Position numbers and translations under genes: made by a program. The notes under the pieces were generated by a model that worked only from the letters and a program-made list of their open reading frames with translations, was not told the DNA's origin and did not search any database. From assembly GCA_013407085.1 (NCBI GenBank), contig JACCGJ010014703.1, forward strand, positions 58,461-122,460: a DNA stretch of 64,000 bases, read 5' to 3'. Each line of letters starts with the position of its first letter. Within the stretch, counting starts at the first letter, position 1. The stretch comes from Atriophallophorus winterbourni (lineage: Eukaryota > Platyhelminthes > Trematoda > Plagiorchiida > Microphallidae). This document shows, piece after piece, positions 30,876 through 43,663 of this stretch.

Positions 30876-33356
30876 CTAGTGAGCTTGTGAGGGGAAATTT
30901 CTCGCCAATAACGCGACGTAATTCTGGTACACTTCTGGCTGCATGGCTTGTGCGCCGTTGGAGGCAAGATGTTGCGATTGAAGTATATGATGTGCTGTGT
31001 TAAAATTTTGCATCGATTGTGGTTGACAGTTTGCTTGAGGGAAGGAGGAGACGGGAATCGTCTGGTTGACGGCAACTTGATCCATATTTGCAGATTGGTG
31101 CTGGCCTGGCGGCAAAGGATGATGTGCGGCAGATTGATTGAGCATTGGAAGAATGTTTGTTCTTACAGCAGGATTAATAATACCCGGTCCAGTTAAAATG
31201 GGAGCACCTGGATAGAATCCCCCAGTAGGTTGTGTTAGCATCAAACCCTGAGCATACTGAGACATATGCATCGGATGTTCAGAAAATTGAGGATGAGCTT
31301 GAAAAAGTGGATGTTGACCTTGCTGCCCTGTATTTTGATTCGATTCTAAAGGAACCGTGGGCATGGTGAGCTGCGGTTGAACATGCACCATGGCATGGGC
31401 GGGATACATGTGCTGTCCAGAAGCTTGCTGCAACTGTATGTTGCTGACCATTAAACCTGAAGAAGTACCAGGGCTGGGCACAAAATTGAAACCCAATTGA
31501 GGTGCACCGGTTACCCACAATGGTATCCCACCAGCAGTCGGTGGAAGTTGATAGAAAGGTGGTTGAACCGTAGGCATCATGGCGTTTGCAGACTGGCCAA
31601 ACGAACTTTGTGTGTTTGCGACAGAGATCTCAGTTGAATTTTGGCGGGGTAAAGCAGAATTTGTAAATCTTTGTGCATTACCTGGAGCTGAAACCATACA
31701 TGGTTGTGAAACAACTTGAGATACAGGTACACCTTGTTGATTTGTTTGCATCAACAAGCCATGATGGGGACCTACGCCAGTTTGGAAAGCTTGCTGGTGC
31801 AAAGTAGGCGGGAGGGAGCCAACCCTCATGTGTTGGATCGCGTTACTGTTCACCGAAGCGGCAAGAGCTGCAGGCATAAGGTGTGGAATAGTGCCAGAAT
31901 GTGAACCATATGCAATGGTTGATGGGACGTAAATCTGGGCTTGCGGAGCAGCAACAAATGTGGGAAGGCCTTGAGAAACGGTCATATTTGCTACACCACT
32001 GGAAAAAGCTAGTTGCGGTGCAGATGGCTGAATTGCAGCATTAGACGATGTAGCTGACAGAACGCCTGTTTGCATTGACAACGGCAAAAACAATGGCGCA
32101 TTCGGATCTAATGTTGATTTCTTAACTTTGGCTTCAGACGTCGTAACGGTAGGAGGCATTGCAGGTGATGTGGATGGTTTCGTATCGCCATTGCTTGCGG
32201 AGGAAACCTCGGCATGCGTGAAAGAATTGCTCGGTTTCGCATCTGGTTTGACAGGTGCTGAAACTACACCATGTTTTCCTTTAGGTATGCTGGTAGCTCG
32301 CTTCTCTGGATGCAATGAAACGCGAGCAAGCTGCTTAGAAACTTCATCTGATTGCACGTCGCTGGACACTCTCTTGTTATGGCGTAGCTCGTGGTTCGTC
32401 ATCTTGGATGCAGAATCCTTGGAGCCTACCCGACCAATAGGCACATCTTCTTCGTCTTCGTTGTCGACAATATCTATGTCTGGTTGATACGACTCACTAG
32501 CTTCGATTTCGCGGGCTAATTGAGCACAACGCGCCTCGGTTTCATGATAATCTGGAGCACTCTTGTCAACAGGGGTCCTGAAAATTCGTTAGCATTTGAT
32601 TTACTTACTTATACTCAGGTAACTCAGGGTTAAAAGTGGTTGAAACGGCAAAAAGGTCTTTGTTTGTTTTGTACATTTCTTCAACGGTAAAACCACCCTT
32701 GCCCAGGAAACAATCTTTGGGTGCATCTGATGAGGCGAAAAATGGAACCAGATCTTTGTCTACATTAGTAGCAGACAGTTCTGTATCATTCCCAGCGTCA
32801 GTATCCAATTTATTATCGACTGCAAGTGAGAGCATAATAAATGCAAACCTTGCAGGCAATCAGATAGTTCTACATTCCGAATTCTGACAAGTTTCCAATC
32901 GGATAAAGGAACCAAATGTGAGGTACCGTTGAGATGACCATTTTTGCAACTTGGATTATAGGGATAACCCAGCCCCATATCACCCTAGAATTAATTAAAT
33001 AGCAAAGTACTTACCACGGGAGAAATAGCTTTAATAATGCCGAGTAATTTTTCATTGCCAGTAGTGGTTACTTCAGCGATATTGCCCTGAGTCTCATAAA
33101 ATACAATAAATGCATACTATAACATGACGACTCAACACATAAGTTAACTCGCGGTTAGAATATATAGTACCATCATCATCCTTTAATGTACCCTTGAAAA
33201 ATAAATTTGTTAATGACAAACCTGCGGGTATTTACAATAATTTGAAGAATTTGTTGAAATACGTGATCCCTTAGAACTTGACACAACATATTAAGTTAAT
33301 GCCTTCAATTACCGTAGGGGACCTTTTGCTTTAGGGCGTTGAGTACGCATGGCCAT
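30876..33356 (-). CDS. ATXN2: Ataxin-2 homologue, seven exons, about 764 residues
   Basis: Minus-strand gene. Exons by my splicing: 33356-33313, 33276-33222, 33192-33118, 33086-33015, 32984-32849, 32819-32609, 32577-30876. The total of 2295 nt is an exact multiple of three and ends in TAG. Six introns of 36, 29, 31, 30, 29 and 31 nt all have GT-AG ends. Domains: an Lsm domain at residues ~45-125 (IYSNRELTYVLSRHVI then GNIAEVTTTGNEKLLGII), an LsmAD domain at ~168-235 (FTVEEMYKTNKDLFAVSTTF), an acidic stretch, a PAM2 motif at ~352-362 (STLDPNAPLFLP) that in this family binds poly(A)-binding protein MLLE, and a long Gln/Pro/His-rich disordered tail. Known role: cytoplasmic RNA-binding regulator of mRNA translation, stability and granules. 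The start is the first ATG of exon 1 (another is two codons on); the exon 1-2 acceptor is the least certain join. Confidence 0.9.
32578..32608 (-). other. 31-nt micro-intron of the ataxin-2 homologue
   Basis: Donor GTAAGT right after GAGTATAA and acceptor TTTTCAG before GACCCC. Removal joins the codons ELPEYK and TPVDK in frame. Without splicing, an in-frame stop follows EYK at once. Confidence 0.9.
32820..32848 (-). other. 29-nt micro-intron of the ataxin-2 homologue
   Basis: GTTTGC to CTTGCAG. Removal joins ELSDCLQ to VDNKLD in frame. Confidence 0.85.
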
Positions 33357-33386
33357 AATTAAATTTCGAACGACCGAAATACAACC

Positions 33387-33889
33387 AGAAGATACCACAG
33401 GGATACGCGCGGGGTAAGTATTTAGATTTTGATTGATTAAAACAAAAATATAAGGCTAGTTATTGAAAAACATCCAAAATGAGAGATATTTTCCGGTAAA
33501 CACGAGTGCCTTAATCCAGTTCAAATCTGTCATAGGAATATCGAATCGTTTGTAACCATGCCTATGGTTCACAAATTCAATAGCAATTATAATGTGTCAC
33601 TTGTATATTGTTCAAGTTCAAGTTCAAGTTGCACAGAGCTGAAGGTGGCTAGAAGCCAATCACGCGCCCAGATTTCCTTCGACGGTATGCGGTTGAGCAG
33701 CCGGCACTTCGATATCTAGTATACAGTTCGTACTATTCACACGTTCTTGTTTTCGAATATCTGGAAAGTAAGGTAGGGTTTCTCTTCACCAGCACGGTGA
33801 GAGGTCAGCTATTCAGGAAATAATGCAATAATATGCGTGAACAATGTGTATGAAATCACTAGCCTAGTCGAGGTAAAGTGAAACACAGT
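33387..33889. other. Upstream flank of the ataxin-2 homologue
   Basis: The promoter would lie here on the minus strand; I see no TATA box that stands out. A short hexamer run (GTTCAA, three to four units) lies at 33608-33629. Confidence 0.4.
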
Positions 33890-33955
33890 CATAGACTGCA
33901 TGTGGGCTAATTTGCTGTCAGGTTGTCCAGGCCTAGACAGATTTAATAAAAATGT
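33890..33955 (-). repeat. PLE tail repeat fragment (minus)
   Basis: CATGTGGGCTAATTTGCTGT and CAGGCCTAGACAGATTT match, in reverse, the tail at 25200-25290. Confidence 0.6.
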
Positions 33956-33959
33956 AAAA

Positions 33960-35468
33960 ATATTATTAGAAAATGTGCGGAAATATGATAGACCATTTAA
34001 CGTCTAATTCTCTTTCAAAGCTCAACACATTTGGGAGGCTTACTATACAATCTGGGAGCTTGTTCCAGAAGTTGACCACACGGTTGCTGAAAAAGCGCTC
34101 ACGTGCCAGCAACCTGGGCCTACTCTTAAGAAGTTTCATGGAATTAACCCTTGTAGCTGCTTTAGGGGCAAGTTTAAGGATTTCAATAATATTATCATCC
34201 GTAAGACCCTTTAGAATCTTGAAGGCTTCTATTAGGTCACCTCGCAGCCGCCGTCTCTTTAGTGAGAACAAACCGAGGTCCTTGAGTCTAGCCTCATAGG
34301 TTTTACCTGTCTGACCCTTAAACATCCTAGTCGCAAGGCGCTGGTCCCTTTCGAGAAATTCTATATCTTTTTTCAGTACGGTGCTCAGGATTGAACGCAG
34401 TATTCCAAGTGAGGTCGCACGACTACCTTGTATGAGGGAATGAAGATTGAAGGTTTTCGGCAAGACAACGCTGAGCGAAGTCTGAACAATTCTCTGCGAG
34501 CCTTGTTTGCAGCTTCGGCACATTGAGTAACCAATTTAAAATCGCCTGTTCAAGTAATGCCAAGATCCTTCACTTTCTGAGCAGCCGCTATTCTGATAGT
34601 TCCTTCACCAACTTCTAGTTGGGTTGTCGCTAAATCAGTCGTCAGAAGACAGCTCTTTTCCTAGTTTAGTGGCAAGTCCCAGGTCTTTGTCCACTCGATT
34701 ACTTTTTCTAAATCAGAGATAAGCGTATCTCTACTGTCGGTTCATAGGATCTTAACATCATCAGCAAACAGAAAGCAGCGTGAACTCAAGCACGCTGCCA
34801 GGTCGTTTACAAAAAAGTAATGGACCAAACACCGAGCCTTGAGGCACTGCACTGAGAATCAGTGATTCCTCCGAGCACACTCCTGCAATTCTAACATAGT
34901 TAGTGCGATTAGTTAAGAAGCTGTCTAACCATCGATGTAGGTCACCTGTGACACCACACATACTTAGTTTGTGCAGAAGGTACCTATGTTTCACTGAGTC
35001 AAATGCCTTTTGAAAATCAAGATAGCAGACTTCGACTACTCTTCCTTCATCGAGGCGTAATGCCACTTCGCCAAGAAAGCTCAGAAGATTGGTTAGGCAG
35101 GACCTTCCTTTCCAGAATCCGTGCTTGGCATCGGCTAGTAAGGAATTGGCTACCAAACGTTTACATACTTGGTGCCGAATGATTTTCTCCAAGCACTTGC
35201 AAAGATTGCTTGTCAGGCTTACTGGCCTGTAGTTGCGTACATCCGAAATGGGACCCTTTTGTATATGGCTATTACCGCCGCTCGTTTCCAATATTGAGAT
35301 TCGTACTTTGTTTATGTCGATTATTACGTCTCTGTAATACACACCTTTTTCCGTGTACCTTTCTCGTTCAAACGTGGTTGCATCTGTCGTTTGTGGACTT
35401 GCGTTTTTTATCCCATACAGACTCCTAGCTACTCCATATTTCAATCCATACCGGAAGTCTTCGAGCAA
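33960..35468 (-). mobile_element. CR1/Jockey-type LINE family G, RT (5'-truncated, broken)
   Basis: The minus frame 35468-34761 carries NYRPVSLTSNLCKCLEKII, DAKHGFWKGRSCLTNLLSFL, CYLDFQKAFDSVKHRYLLHK (motif A intact) and AVPQGSVFGPLLF (motif B). Motif C (LFADDVKIL) is in another frame at about 34750-34775, followed by a stop. The frame 34523-33966 holds the thumb and C-terminal region (LKKDIEFLERDQRLATRMF, RRRLRGDLIEAFKIL, FFSNRVVNFWNKLPD). At least two frameshifts. The endonuclease is missing. The wording differs from families A-C, so it is a separate lineage. Confidence 0.88.
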
Positions 35469-38045
35469 TACATACTCTCGTGAAGTTCATAATTGGAATT
35501 ATTATTGTACGTGTATATCGCTGGACTTCATGTAGCCTGATTACTCATGAGTTCCATCCTACTTTCTGGTAACTCATTAAGTACCATAACCACAACAATA
35601 GTACTTTAACGTTGAGTTCCGAACTCAGTTTATGTCCATTATTACTGGTCAAATTACCGCGCATTTGCTTCGTCCCTATTGACTTGATTCGGTTGTTTGT
35701 TTGCTGGTTCACAACCCCATGAACTGTTGGCTTATCGCTATTTATTCACTTGGCCGCGGTTCTCTCTTCTGATGTAGCGAGATATTTTGTACTTCGTGCA
35801 TTGTTACCCACTTCGTCTCTGCGTTTTGTTAACTTTTTCGGTCTTCTTGCAAAGGATATCTTTTTGATTGAAATTGGTAATGGGGTTATCGGGCGACTGA
35901 GCTGTGTTTTTGCTGTTTTAAGTCGAGTTATTATCGTCGATCGATACTTCCATGAATTTAAATGTTTGATCACAATCGATTATTCCAATAATGCACACCT
36001 AGTGCTATGACTTCTTAAGCGAATCGTTCCATTGTACAAATGCTAATATATCAACCTTTACGTGAGGACTGAACAAATCGGGACTTCTTTCGACTCTCAC
36101 TTCCCTGCTATTTGCTTAATAAATCAAACGTTTTTCTGGATCCTAAGATATGAATGACAGTATGATTTCTGTTAATTAGTAATCATCACAACAATGCTCG
36201 CATTAGGATTTAAGAAATGTATTTCCACATGGTTAAACTTATTTGATTCTTACAAATTCGTTTGGAGGAATAAAACCATTTTATTTTTCTTCATTTCTTC
36301 GTTTACCTACATTGCATCCTAAAATAAAATCCTAGCCCCTGAAATGTCGTTGTCTCAAAATGAACTATTTAACGTTCTATGTACTTTGAATTGGTTTGCT
36401 TTATTAATTAATATTTTGTCGGCATTTGTAATTTTGAGTGATCGCTGTTAGGAGAAGCTGCGTGACCCTTTGGTGGTATGTTATATTATTTTAACTGACA
36501 AAATTAAATAATATGTGTAATGAAAATTTGATGAATATAATGAACATATGAAAAATATATGTTAATTGCATAATGAGAAGATCCCATGCGTATTCTAATA
36601 TATCCTCGTTACTTGATTGTAGTATTTGAATAATGGAATTATGGCCAAACAAATCTAAACCCAGTATTTGCCTTTAGAATAAGCAGCGGTTCATGAAGTA
36701 TTTTGGAATATCACACAACCAATCAATAATGGCGCATTATAAAATTCACATGAATAAAAAAGTCGGCGATGGTCCGTAGTACAATAATCACATCCATCAC
36801 AATTCGCGAGTGATCCTGGGATTTTATAATTTCGGGCCAGTTTGTCAATTAGGCGTTCTGATCTACTTAACACCGTTTCAGGTTAAGTATTCTCAGAGGT
36901 ATATGGGCTTGTTGGGTTATGTTGTCAATGCAAGCAGAATTGCAACACAACTGATATGTATTTCTGTAATTCATTCGATCAACATGACGGCGACGCATTT
37001 AAGCCATGATCGTGTTCAATCATCTTTACCATGGGTTTACCAATATGATCAAGCAGGATGCACTAAATTTGTGGGAATTCATTACCGCGATAAAACGAAA
37101 CTTAAGCTGACCCAAGACCCAGCAGATTGGATCTCAGGGATCTTGATTTGAAAAACATGTGTAAAGGTTGTCCTTCATTTGCATGAGTGCCATTGCAATG
37201 TTGCAATAAGAAATTGTCAACAAATCTATCATGTTAGTCGAAAATAGTTGGTGCACAATATGTAAACGCTCGGTTTAAGGTACCTACAAACTTTTTATAT
37301 CTAATTCGTGTAATAGTTGATGCTGAAGTGCATTAAACAATTGATGACAACACAAAGAATGTTACCATTGTGTAACACAGCAGAAAACTGACTTTCGTTA
37401 TCACTAACAACAGCAATATTTAATAATTCGCAGCGGATGTAAATCTAGTATTTTTGTGTGAAAAATGGTTTAAATCATTTTGGATACAAATCAATTAAAA
37501 CTAATGCATAATACATGTTTTAAAGTTGTTGTCAATAAATCAGATGAATGCGCTGCCAAGCTCTACATCCCAATGGCATTGGTGTTCTTTTGGATGGTTG
37601 TCGATGAAATTTATACGGCACAAGAAATAACAGATATACGTATGTCTGCATCTTTTTCTACCAACAGCTTAGACTTTTGGTAAGAGACTTCATGTTTTAC
37701 ATTTCAAGATGTCCAGAATATACTTTCTTTAACACAACCTCCGATCAGCACCCGAAAGCGCCTTAAATACTGGAGGAATGGAAAACCGTTTGCTTTTTAA
37801 TGCCACTGTTGGATAAAGTCGATACAACCGACATGTTCAAGCACGCGTCCAAACACATGTAAATAGGGTATATAACAATTATCATTAACAATAATGCTCA
37901 TTTGCTCCAGTTACGTTTCACTAAAGTGAACACGAAAAATAATAAATTAATTTATTTTATAGCACTCATATCTACTGAAATATATTCGAAAATTTTTTCA
38001 GAAATGAATAGTAGAGTAATATAAACTCGATTACTCCATACGTAG
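35469..38045. other. Unassigned AT-rich sequence
   Basis: 2.6 kb with no repeat recognised. Frames such as 35750-36010, 36810-37151 and 37480-37683 show no family motif and no supporting splice pattern. Confidence 0.4.
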
Positions 38046-38049
38046 CAAA

Positions 38050-40870
38050 TTTTCAAGTCTATTTCGTTCAAGATTCAAAATTAAAGATTCAAGATCTATG
38101 GTTGAAAAAGCAATGACCTTTACAATAACCATAGAGTGTAACTGTAGGTACAAACGTACATATACGTTTAAATAAAATCAAAATCAATGGGACGATCAAT
38201 AGTTTATTAATAGTTGGGGGGAAAATTCGGATTAGCTCTCATATAATCGTCGAGTTTCGATTTGAATATAGATAAAATGTTTGAGCTTACCATATCGGAA
38301 GGTAGTGAATTCCAAACAAAGCGCACGCGCACCGAATAAAAACACCTGCGTCAGTTCCGTTTGGAGTGTGGTATTTCCAACTTGCAACCATGGTTATGGC
38401 TGTTGATGGAAGTTCGAAGATGGAATAATAATTCCAGGGAGTGCAAAACAGTAGTAATTATTTGTACGCGAGGATAAGGTCACCTCACATTCTCCTTTGT
38501 GCAAGTGTACTCAGCTCCAGTCGTCTGAGTCGCCCGGCTAATGGCATATTTTCGAGTTCAATCAGAAGGTTAGACGCCCTCTGATATATGCGACCCAGAA
38601 GTAAGATGTCTTTTTGGAGCCATGGTTTCCATGCTCGTGCAGCATAGTCTATATGGGTGTATATGCGTGTTCGTCATGAGAGGAAAACACCCCGTGAAAA
38701 ACGTCCAAATATCCACCGTAACATGCTGAGCAGCCGAGAGGCGCTTTTGTAAACGGCTTCGCATTGTACATCATTTTTCAAATTACCGCAAATCTAGACA
38801 ACCAAGTCTTTTTCTTCTTCGGTATACTCTAGTTTTATATCGCCGAGCTTGTGTTGATAGGAAAAGCCAAGGTCATGACCGATCAAATTGATCTTCGACT
38901 TTTGCATATTCAATGACAGTTTATTTTTGGATGATCAGTTGTGCAAAGAATTTTAATCGTTTTGCAGCAAAATACAATCTTCAGCATTTCTGATTCGCAT
39001 CCATACTTTTATATCGTCAGCAAACAAAACCATCTCACTATCAATTGGTATTGGTATATCGTTCATATAGACTAGGAACAGTATTGGTCCAAGCACTGAG
39101 CGTTGTGGAACATCGCTAGTGACATCGATTTTCATATGATGTGTCTGTTGCTGCGGTAATCATTCATCAATTCATGTAGTCTTCCAACAATACCGTGTTT
39201 CTTTAGCTTGTTCAAGAGTAAATTATGATCAACTCTGTCGAAAACTTTAGACATGTCCAGGTAGCACGCATGAATACAGCCCCCGCATCTACAACCCTGA
39301 TCCACTCATCTAAGCTTGTTAGCTATTTGTTAGACAAGAGCGATTTCTGTGACATCCGTGTTGGGCAACTGCCAAAAATTGGTTTGTTTTCAGATATAGC
39401 ACTATTCCTGCGGTTATTATTCGCTTAAAAACTTCTGATACCAAAGAAAGCGATGTCACCAGCCTGTAATTTTTAACTTCCACCACCTTTGTAAATGGGT
39501 ATTATTTGTCCCAGTTTTCTATCTTTTGCTACCACGCAGTTTGGAGCAAATGATTGAACATGCAGAAAAGTGGTTCAGGTAACTGCGCATGACAGGTTTT
39601 AAGCAGCTTTGGAGTTATCTCGCCTGGTCATGGAGATTTCTTTACGTTTATTTTTCGTAAGTGCTGTGCTACCACCATCGGATTAATCAATAATTGACTC
39701 AAGTCAAGTCGACTAATTGGTTCCGGATCAGGCTCCGTGGATTTCGGCGCAAAACCCCCGGCTCAAAAGTCTGCTAACAGGTCAGCGGTCTGATTTATGG
39801 ATTCTGTGAAGCCGGACGAAATTGTAAAGCAAAGATTCCTGGTTTAATATTCGTTCTATCGTTTACAAGTCTTTATAATGCTTCGGATTCTGGTGAATCT
39901 GAGAAATCAATTGCGATTGGAAAGCTTGTTTATCATCTCGAATTAAGCTGGTAACTTTGTTTCACAGTCGCGTAAATTTTACCCAAGAATCAGCTGTGTT
40001 GGTAGCCTTGTGAAACTCCCGTGCTATTGCAATTTGTTTCATCCACTTTTTAGTCCTGGTTCGTAGTAAAAATTTATTACGTTGAGAAGTTTTCTTCAAA
40101 ACAGACATTGAATGTTCCCCTAATTTAGATTGCAGGTGCTGTAAGAGATAGCGCCAATGACTGTCTGGATCGGAGTAATCCATATTTGCGAAACCAGTGC
40201 TTTGTAACTCGGCACACGGTGCACGGAAGTTCACTCTTCTGACGCATTTCGTTTCGTCACTGTTGCGCCTAGCGCTACAAACGTACTCGAATTCTAGGAC
40301 AAAGTGATTGCTTCGTCCGATTGGCGGTTTATAAAGATATTCTCTACAGCTGTGGGATCTGATGTAAGTATGAAGTCTAAGGTATATAAAAAACGTTCAT
40401 ATCGAAGTTTATGTTCAATTGTCTCTGATGAATGATCTTCAGAGCTATAGTGCTGGAGAAATTTGAAATCCTCCATTATCAATATTCGAGTATTGTACCG
40501 CGTTGTAACATAGCATTTATCAGTTTACTGTTAAGGTCGAGAGTTGCTGTTGAAAAACGATAAATTGATCCAAAAATGCATTGTTCTCCTGAAGTAAGAG
40601 TCTGAGAACGCCAATGTGTGCCATTTTCATCAAAGGTCTGGTCGTTCATAGCTCTACAGATAAACGATTGCTTGAAGTAGAGTGCTGCTCCTCCGCCATC
40701 ACCTAAACGGTAAGGCCGAAATAGAGACGTGCTGGGCAAAGAGAGTTCATTATCAGACAATGAGGCATGGAACCACGTTTCTGTCATTGCAGCTATGTCT
40801 GGCAACGTTTTATTACAAATCTCGGACAGTTCGATCAATCTGTTGATAAGGCTGTTTGCGTTTGGTTAGA
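38050..40870 (-). mobile_element. CR1-like family H, nearly complete ORF2 (broken)
   Basis: The 3' tail is at 38060-38095 (reverse of GATCTTGAATC-type repeats). The RT C-terminal region (FYSVRVRFVWNSLPSDM) is at 38260-38340, motifs B and C (SDVPQRSVLGPILF, EMVLFADDIKVWMRI) at 39135-38953, and motif A (MSKVFDRVDH) at about 39230. Endonuclease and linker are at 40838-39962 (MTETWFHASLSDNELSLPST, GDGGGAALYFKQSF, LDFILTSDPTAVENIFI, LRTRTKKWMKQI). It is split into at least five frames, and no ORF1 is seen upstream. Confidence 0.85.
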
Positions 40871-43639
40871 TATACTTATTCGTATTTCTAGTGAGTAATG
40901 ACGGGCTGTAGACTTAAGTTATTGGTCTGGCTTCCCTGTAGTTATGGATCATGTGGTATGTGACAAGGCGAAAAAACGGTGTGATGCCGGATCCCTCTGA
41001 ATTGTCAGTGCCTGAGATGATAAAACATGTAAGCTGCTTATTGGTCGCCGACCGCTTGAATCGACAATTAAGTTTCAGTGTGGATTGCTCAGTCCGACTC
41101 AATTTGAGCAGGACCTACGGCGATTTTGATGCATTGATTTTTTCCATTTGAATGGAAACGCTGCTATCCGCTGTCTCCAGACGGGTGAGTGACTTATGAC
41201 CTTGGGCTTGGTTAGCAATGCTTTGCTTGACAAGGATAGAACACTTTTCGAAATGTTATTGAAGTGGCGACAAAGTATCATTTTATTGTTCGCGCAACGT
41301 TGTTCACTTCATCCTCGATGTATTTGATAGTCACAAATCAATTGATTTTGACAGGATATCATTACAACTGGCCTACTTGGTCGATCTATTGTTATTAATG
41401 GAATGCAGTTGGTTAATTTGCATGTGTGGATGCGAAAAGAAGAATTTAATATAATTTACCTAAGAAAATCTCAGGCGTACGTATATATGAGTTTTGGGGA
41501 ATGTTTTCAAATCTATACACTCCGAATCATGTAATTATATATGATGATATATAGTGATTTTTCCAGTTCCACATTGCAAATTAATGAAGACTAGATACAT
41601 ATCCAGATTTTAGTGTAAGTTCGTTAGATTGAAAATTAACAAGCAATGTTTGAGTTTTACTTCACTCGAGAACATGCTTCGGGGTCATATCGAATATTTT
41701 TCATTCAAAAAATAAGTGAAAATGTTAGATAAAATTAAACTCACAGTTCAATAGGGTCTTTAAAACGGTAAGGTTCTTCATTGTAAAGCACGAAAAAGGA
41801 AAATTGGAAAATATTATTAACATTAAAATGGACGATGTTATTGATAACATCATGCTATGTGAACACATGTGATCAGATGTTGAATAAATATCAAGAGTGT
41901 CTGATCACATTGATCACGTGGAGATATTCATACTATTGACATATCGAACTAATAATGCTGAATTTTACAATATAAAATTTATGTGAAATTTTTATTGGTT
42001 TTGAATTTATTACATATCAGATTTTCGGATGCAACATAATTAATTGATGAATAAAATGTATGTTGTTAATTATTTTAACCCAAGTTAACTGCTTTCATAT
42101 TTAAAGTTATAATGCATCTTGTTCCACTATTAGATAATAATTGTATGGAATATTGGCAGAAAAATAAATAGGAATTGCTTAAAAACAGGTTGATAAAGCT
42201 TATTCGATGAAGGTGAAAACCATCTGCTGAACGTATTTCATCCAAGGATTTCGTGACAGATATTGCTGTATTATCTTGTCAATGTACTTCGGAATATAAT
42301 TACGTTTTCTAAGACGCTTAAAACTGATCAAACGATTTCCTTAATTTTAATGGAATACTTTCGGTAGCCAGATAGAAAAAGGACAAAATGATTTTGGAGA
42401 ACCATTTAAAATTTAGATTGTAGTGAAGTATAATATATTTCGAGCAAGAATGCCTTGTGCCTAATATACGTTCGAGAAATGCGTTTCTTCCCAACAAATG
42501 TTCGTTCATATCATTTAGCACATGACTGGATATGGCTGGCGAGCCAATCGACTGTATAGCTGCAGAGAATCACTCATCACTGTCAAAGCGTCGTTTCTTG
42601 TTTTCGATTGAATCAAATCGAATATTCATACTAAAATGAAATTGTGGTTATAGTAGGAAACATGTATTATGAGATGCATTCTTCTCAAATATCACTGTTC
42701 ATACGCTCAACATTAATGAAATAGGAAATATCTGTTGATTTACTTACTTGGACGGATTTATGAACGGCCAGATTCAAGCCCACCAGTTTCAACTACAGAT
42801 TAACGAATACTAACCAAGCTTCCATCCTACATCTTGACTGAATTAATAAAAAGCTCCTATTTAATGATGACAGAGATATAGAGTATGGGAATTTCAAAAT
42901 TATAATTTTTATACAGTTTTTGCAGCGAAACAGTGACAGATTCCAATCCAACTTTTATTTTTTAGTGAAAATCGATTTAGGAATTTACCGTAAATTTCAC
43001 ATTGAGTTTTTCCTAGACTCCTGATAACAAAACAATTTATTCATAATCATTTAGCGAAGTTACATTTTGACTAGAGTTACTCGATTCATGTAACACCGAT
43101 TTATTTTAACGGCGTGTTTGCTTTTAGTTAATAAATAGATAAATAAATTTTCATTCTTGGAAGTCCAAGGCATGTTAAACATGATCAATAATTTCCAAAA
43201 GCTTCGTACAATCAGATTATAGGATGTACATTTGCAAAAACAATTTGTTCAAGGTCATTTGTTTCAGCGGAATTTAACGTTCAATGAATATAAAGGTAAC
43301 GGTTTTCAAAGTTGTTTCCAGGTAATTGGTACGTGATCTGATATATTACGGAAACATAGCTATTGCAAGGAAAAGTCTAGAATGTTTTTGGCAACACTGA
43401 TGATCAATGGAAAAGGTCCATCAAAGACGCGCGAAGAATCTCTATTGTTGATGTTCCAAACGTTTTCATTTTGATTGTTGTAAATAGATTGATCTTTCCT
43501 GACCATGAGTCGTTTTCTTGTCCGTTAGGCGAAGGTGGTTTATTCCACTAGTTTGAGGTCTGGGGGCCAGTTTCATTTTAGAGCGGATTGAGAATTTTGC
43601 TGTGGAGAAAAAAACTCAGAAGCGAGAGAATGTTGTTTG
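40871..43639. other. Unassigned AT-rich sequence
   Basis: 2.8 kb. The frame 40951-41151 (67 codons) lies where 5' sequence of the CR1-H element could be, but its protein matches nothing known to me. The rest is AT-rich without repeats that I can name. Confidence 0.4.
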
Positions 43640-43663
43640 GAACGATATGAACTTTTTTTAATA

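Noticed and set aside
36690..37151. Frames on both strands with a Cys-rich segment, possibly a transposase or PLE piece
   Set aside because: No conserved catalytic motif or neighbouring domain could be followed, so naming a family would be a guess.
37480..37683. Short plus-strand frame
   Set aside because: No motif, no splice context and AT-rich surroundings.
40951..41151. 67-codon plus-strand frame
   Set aside because: It could be an exon, but no acceptor, donor or family supports it.
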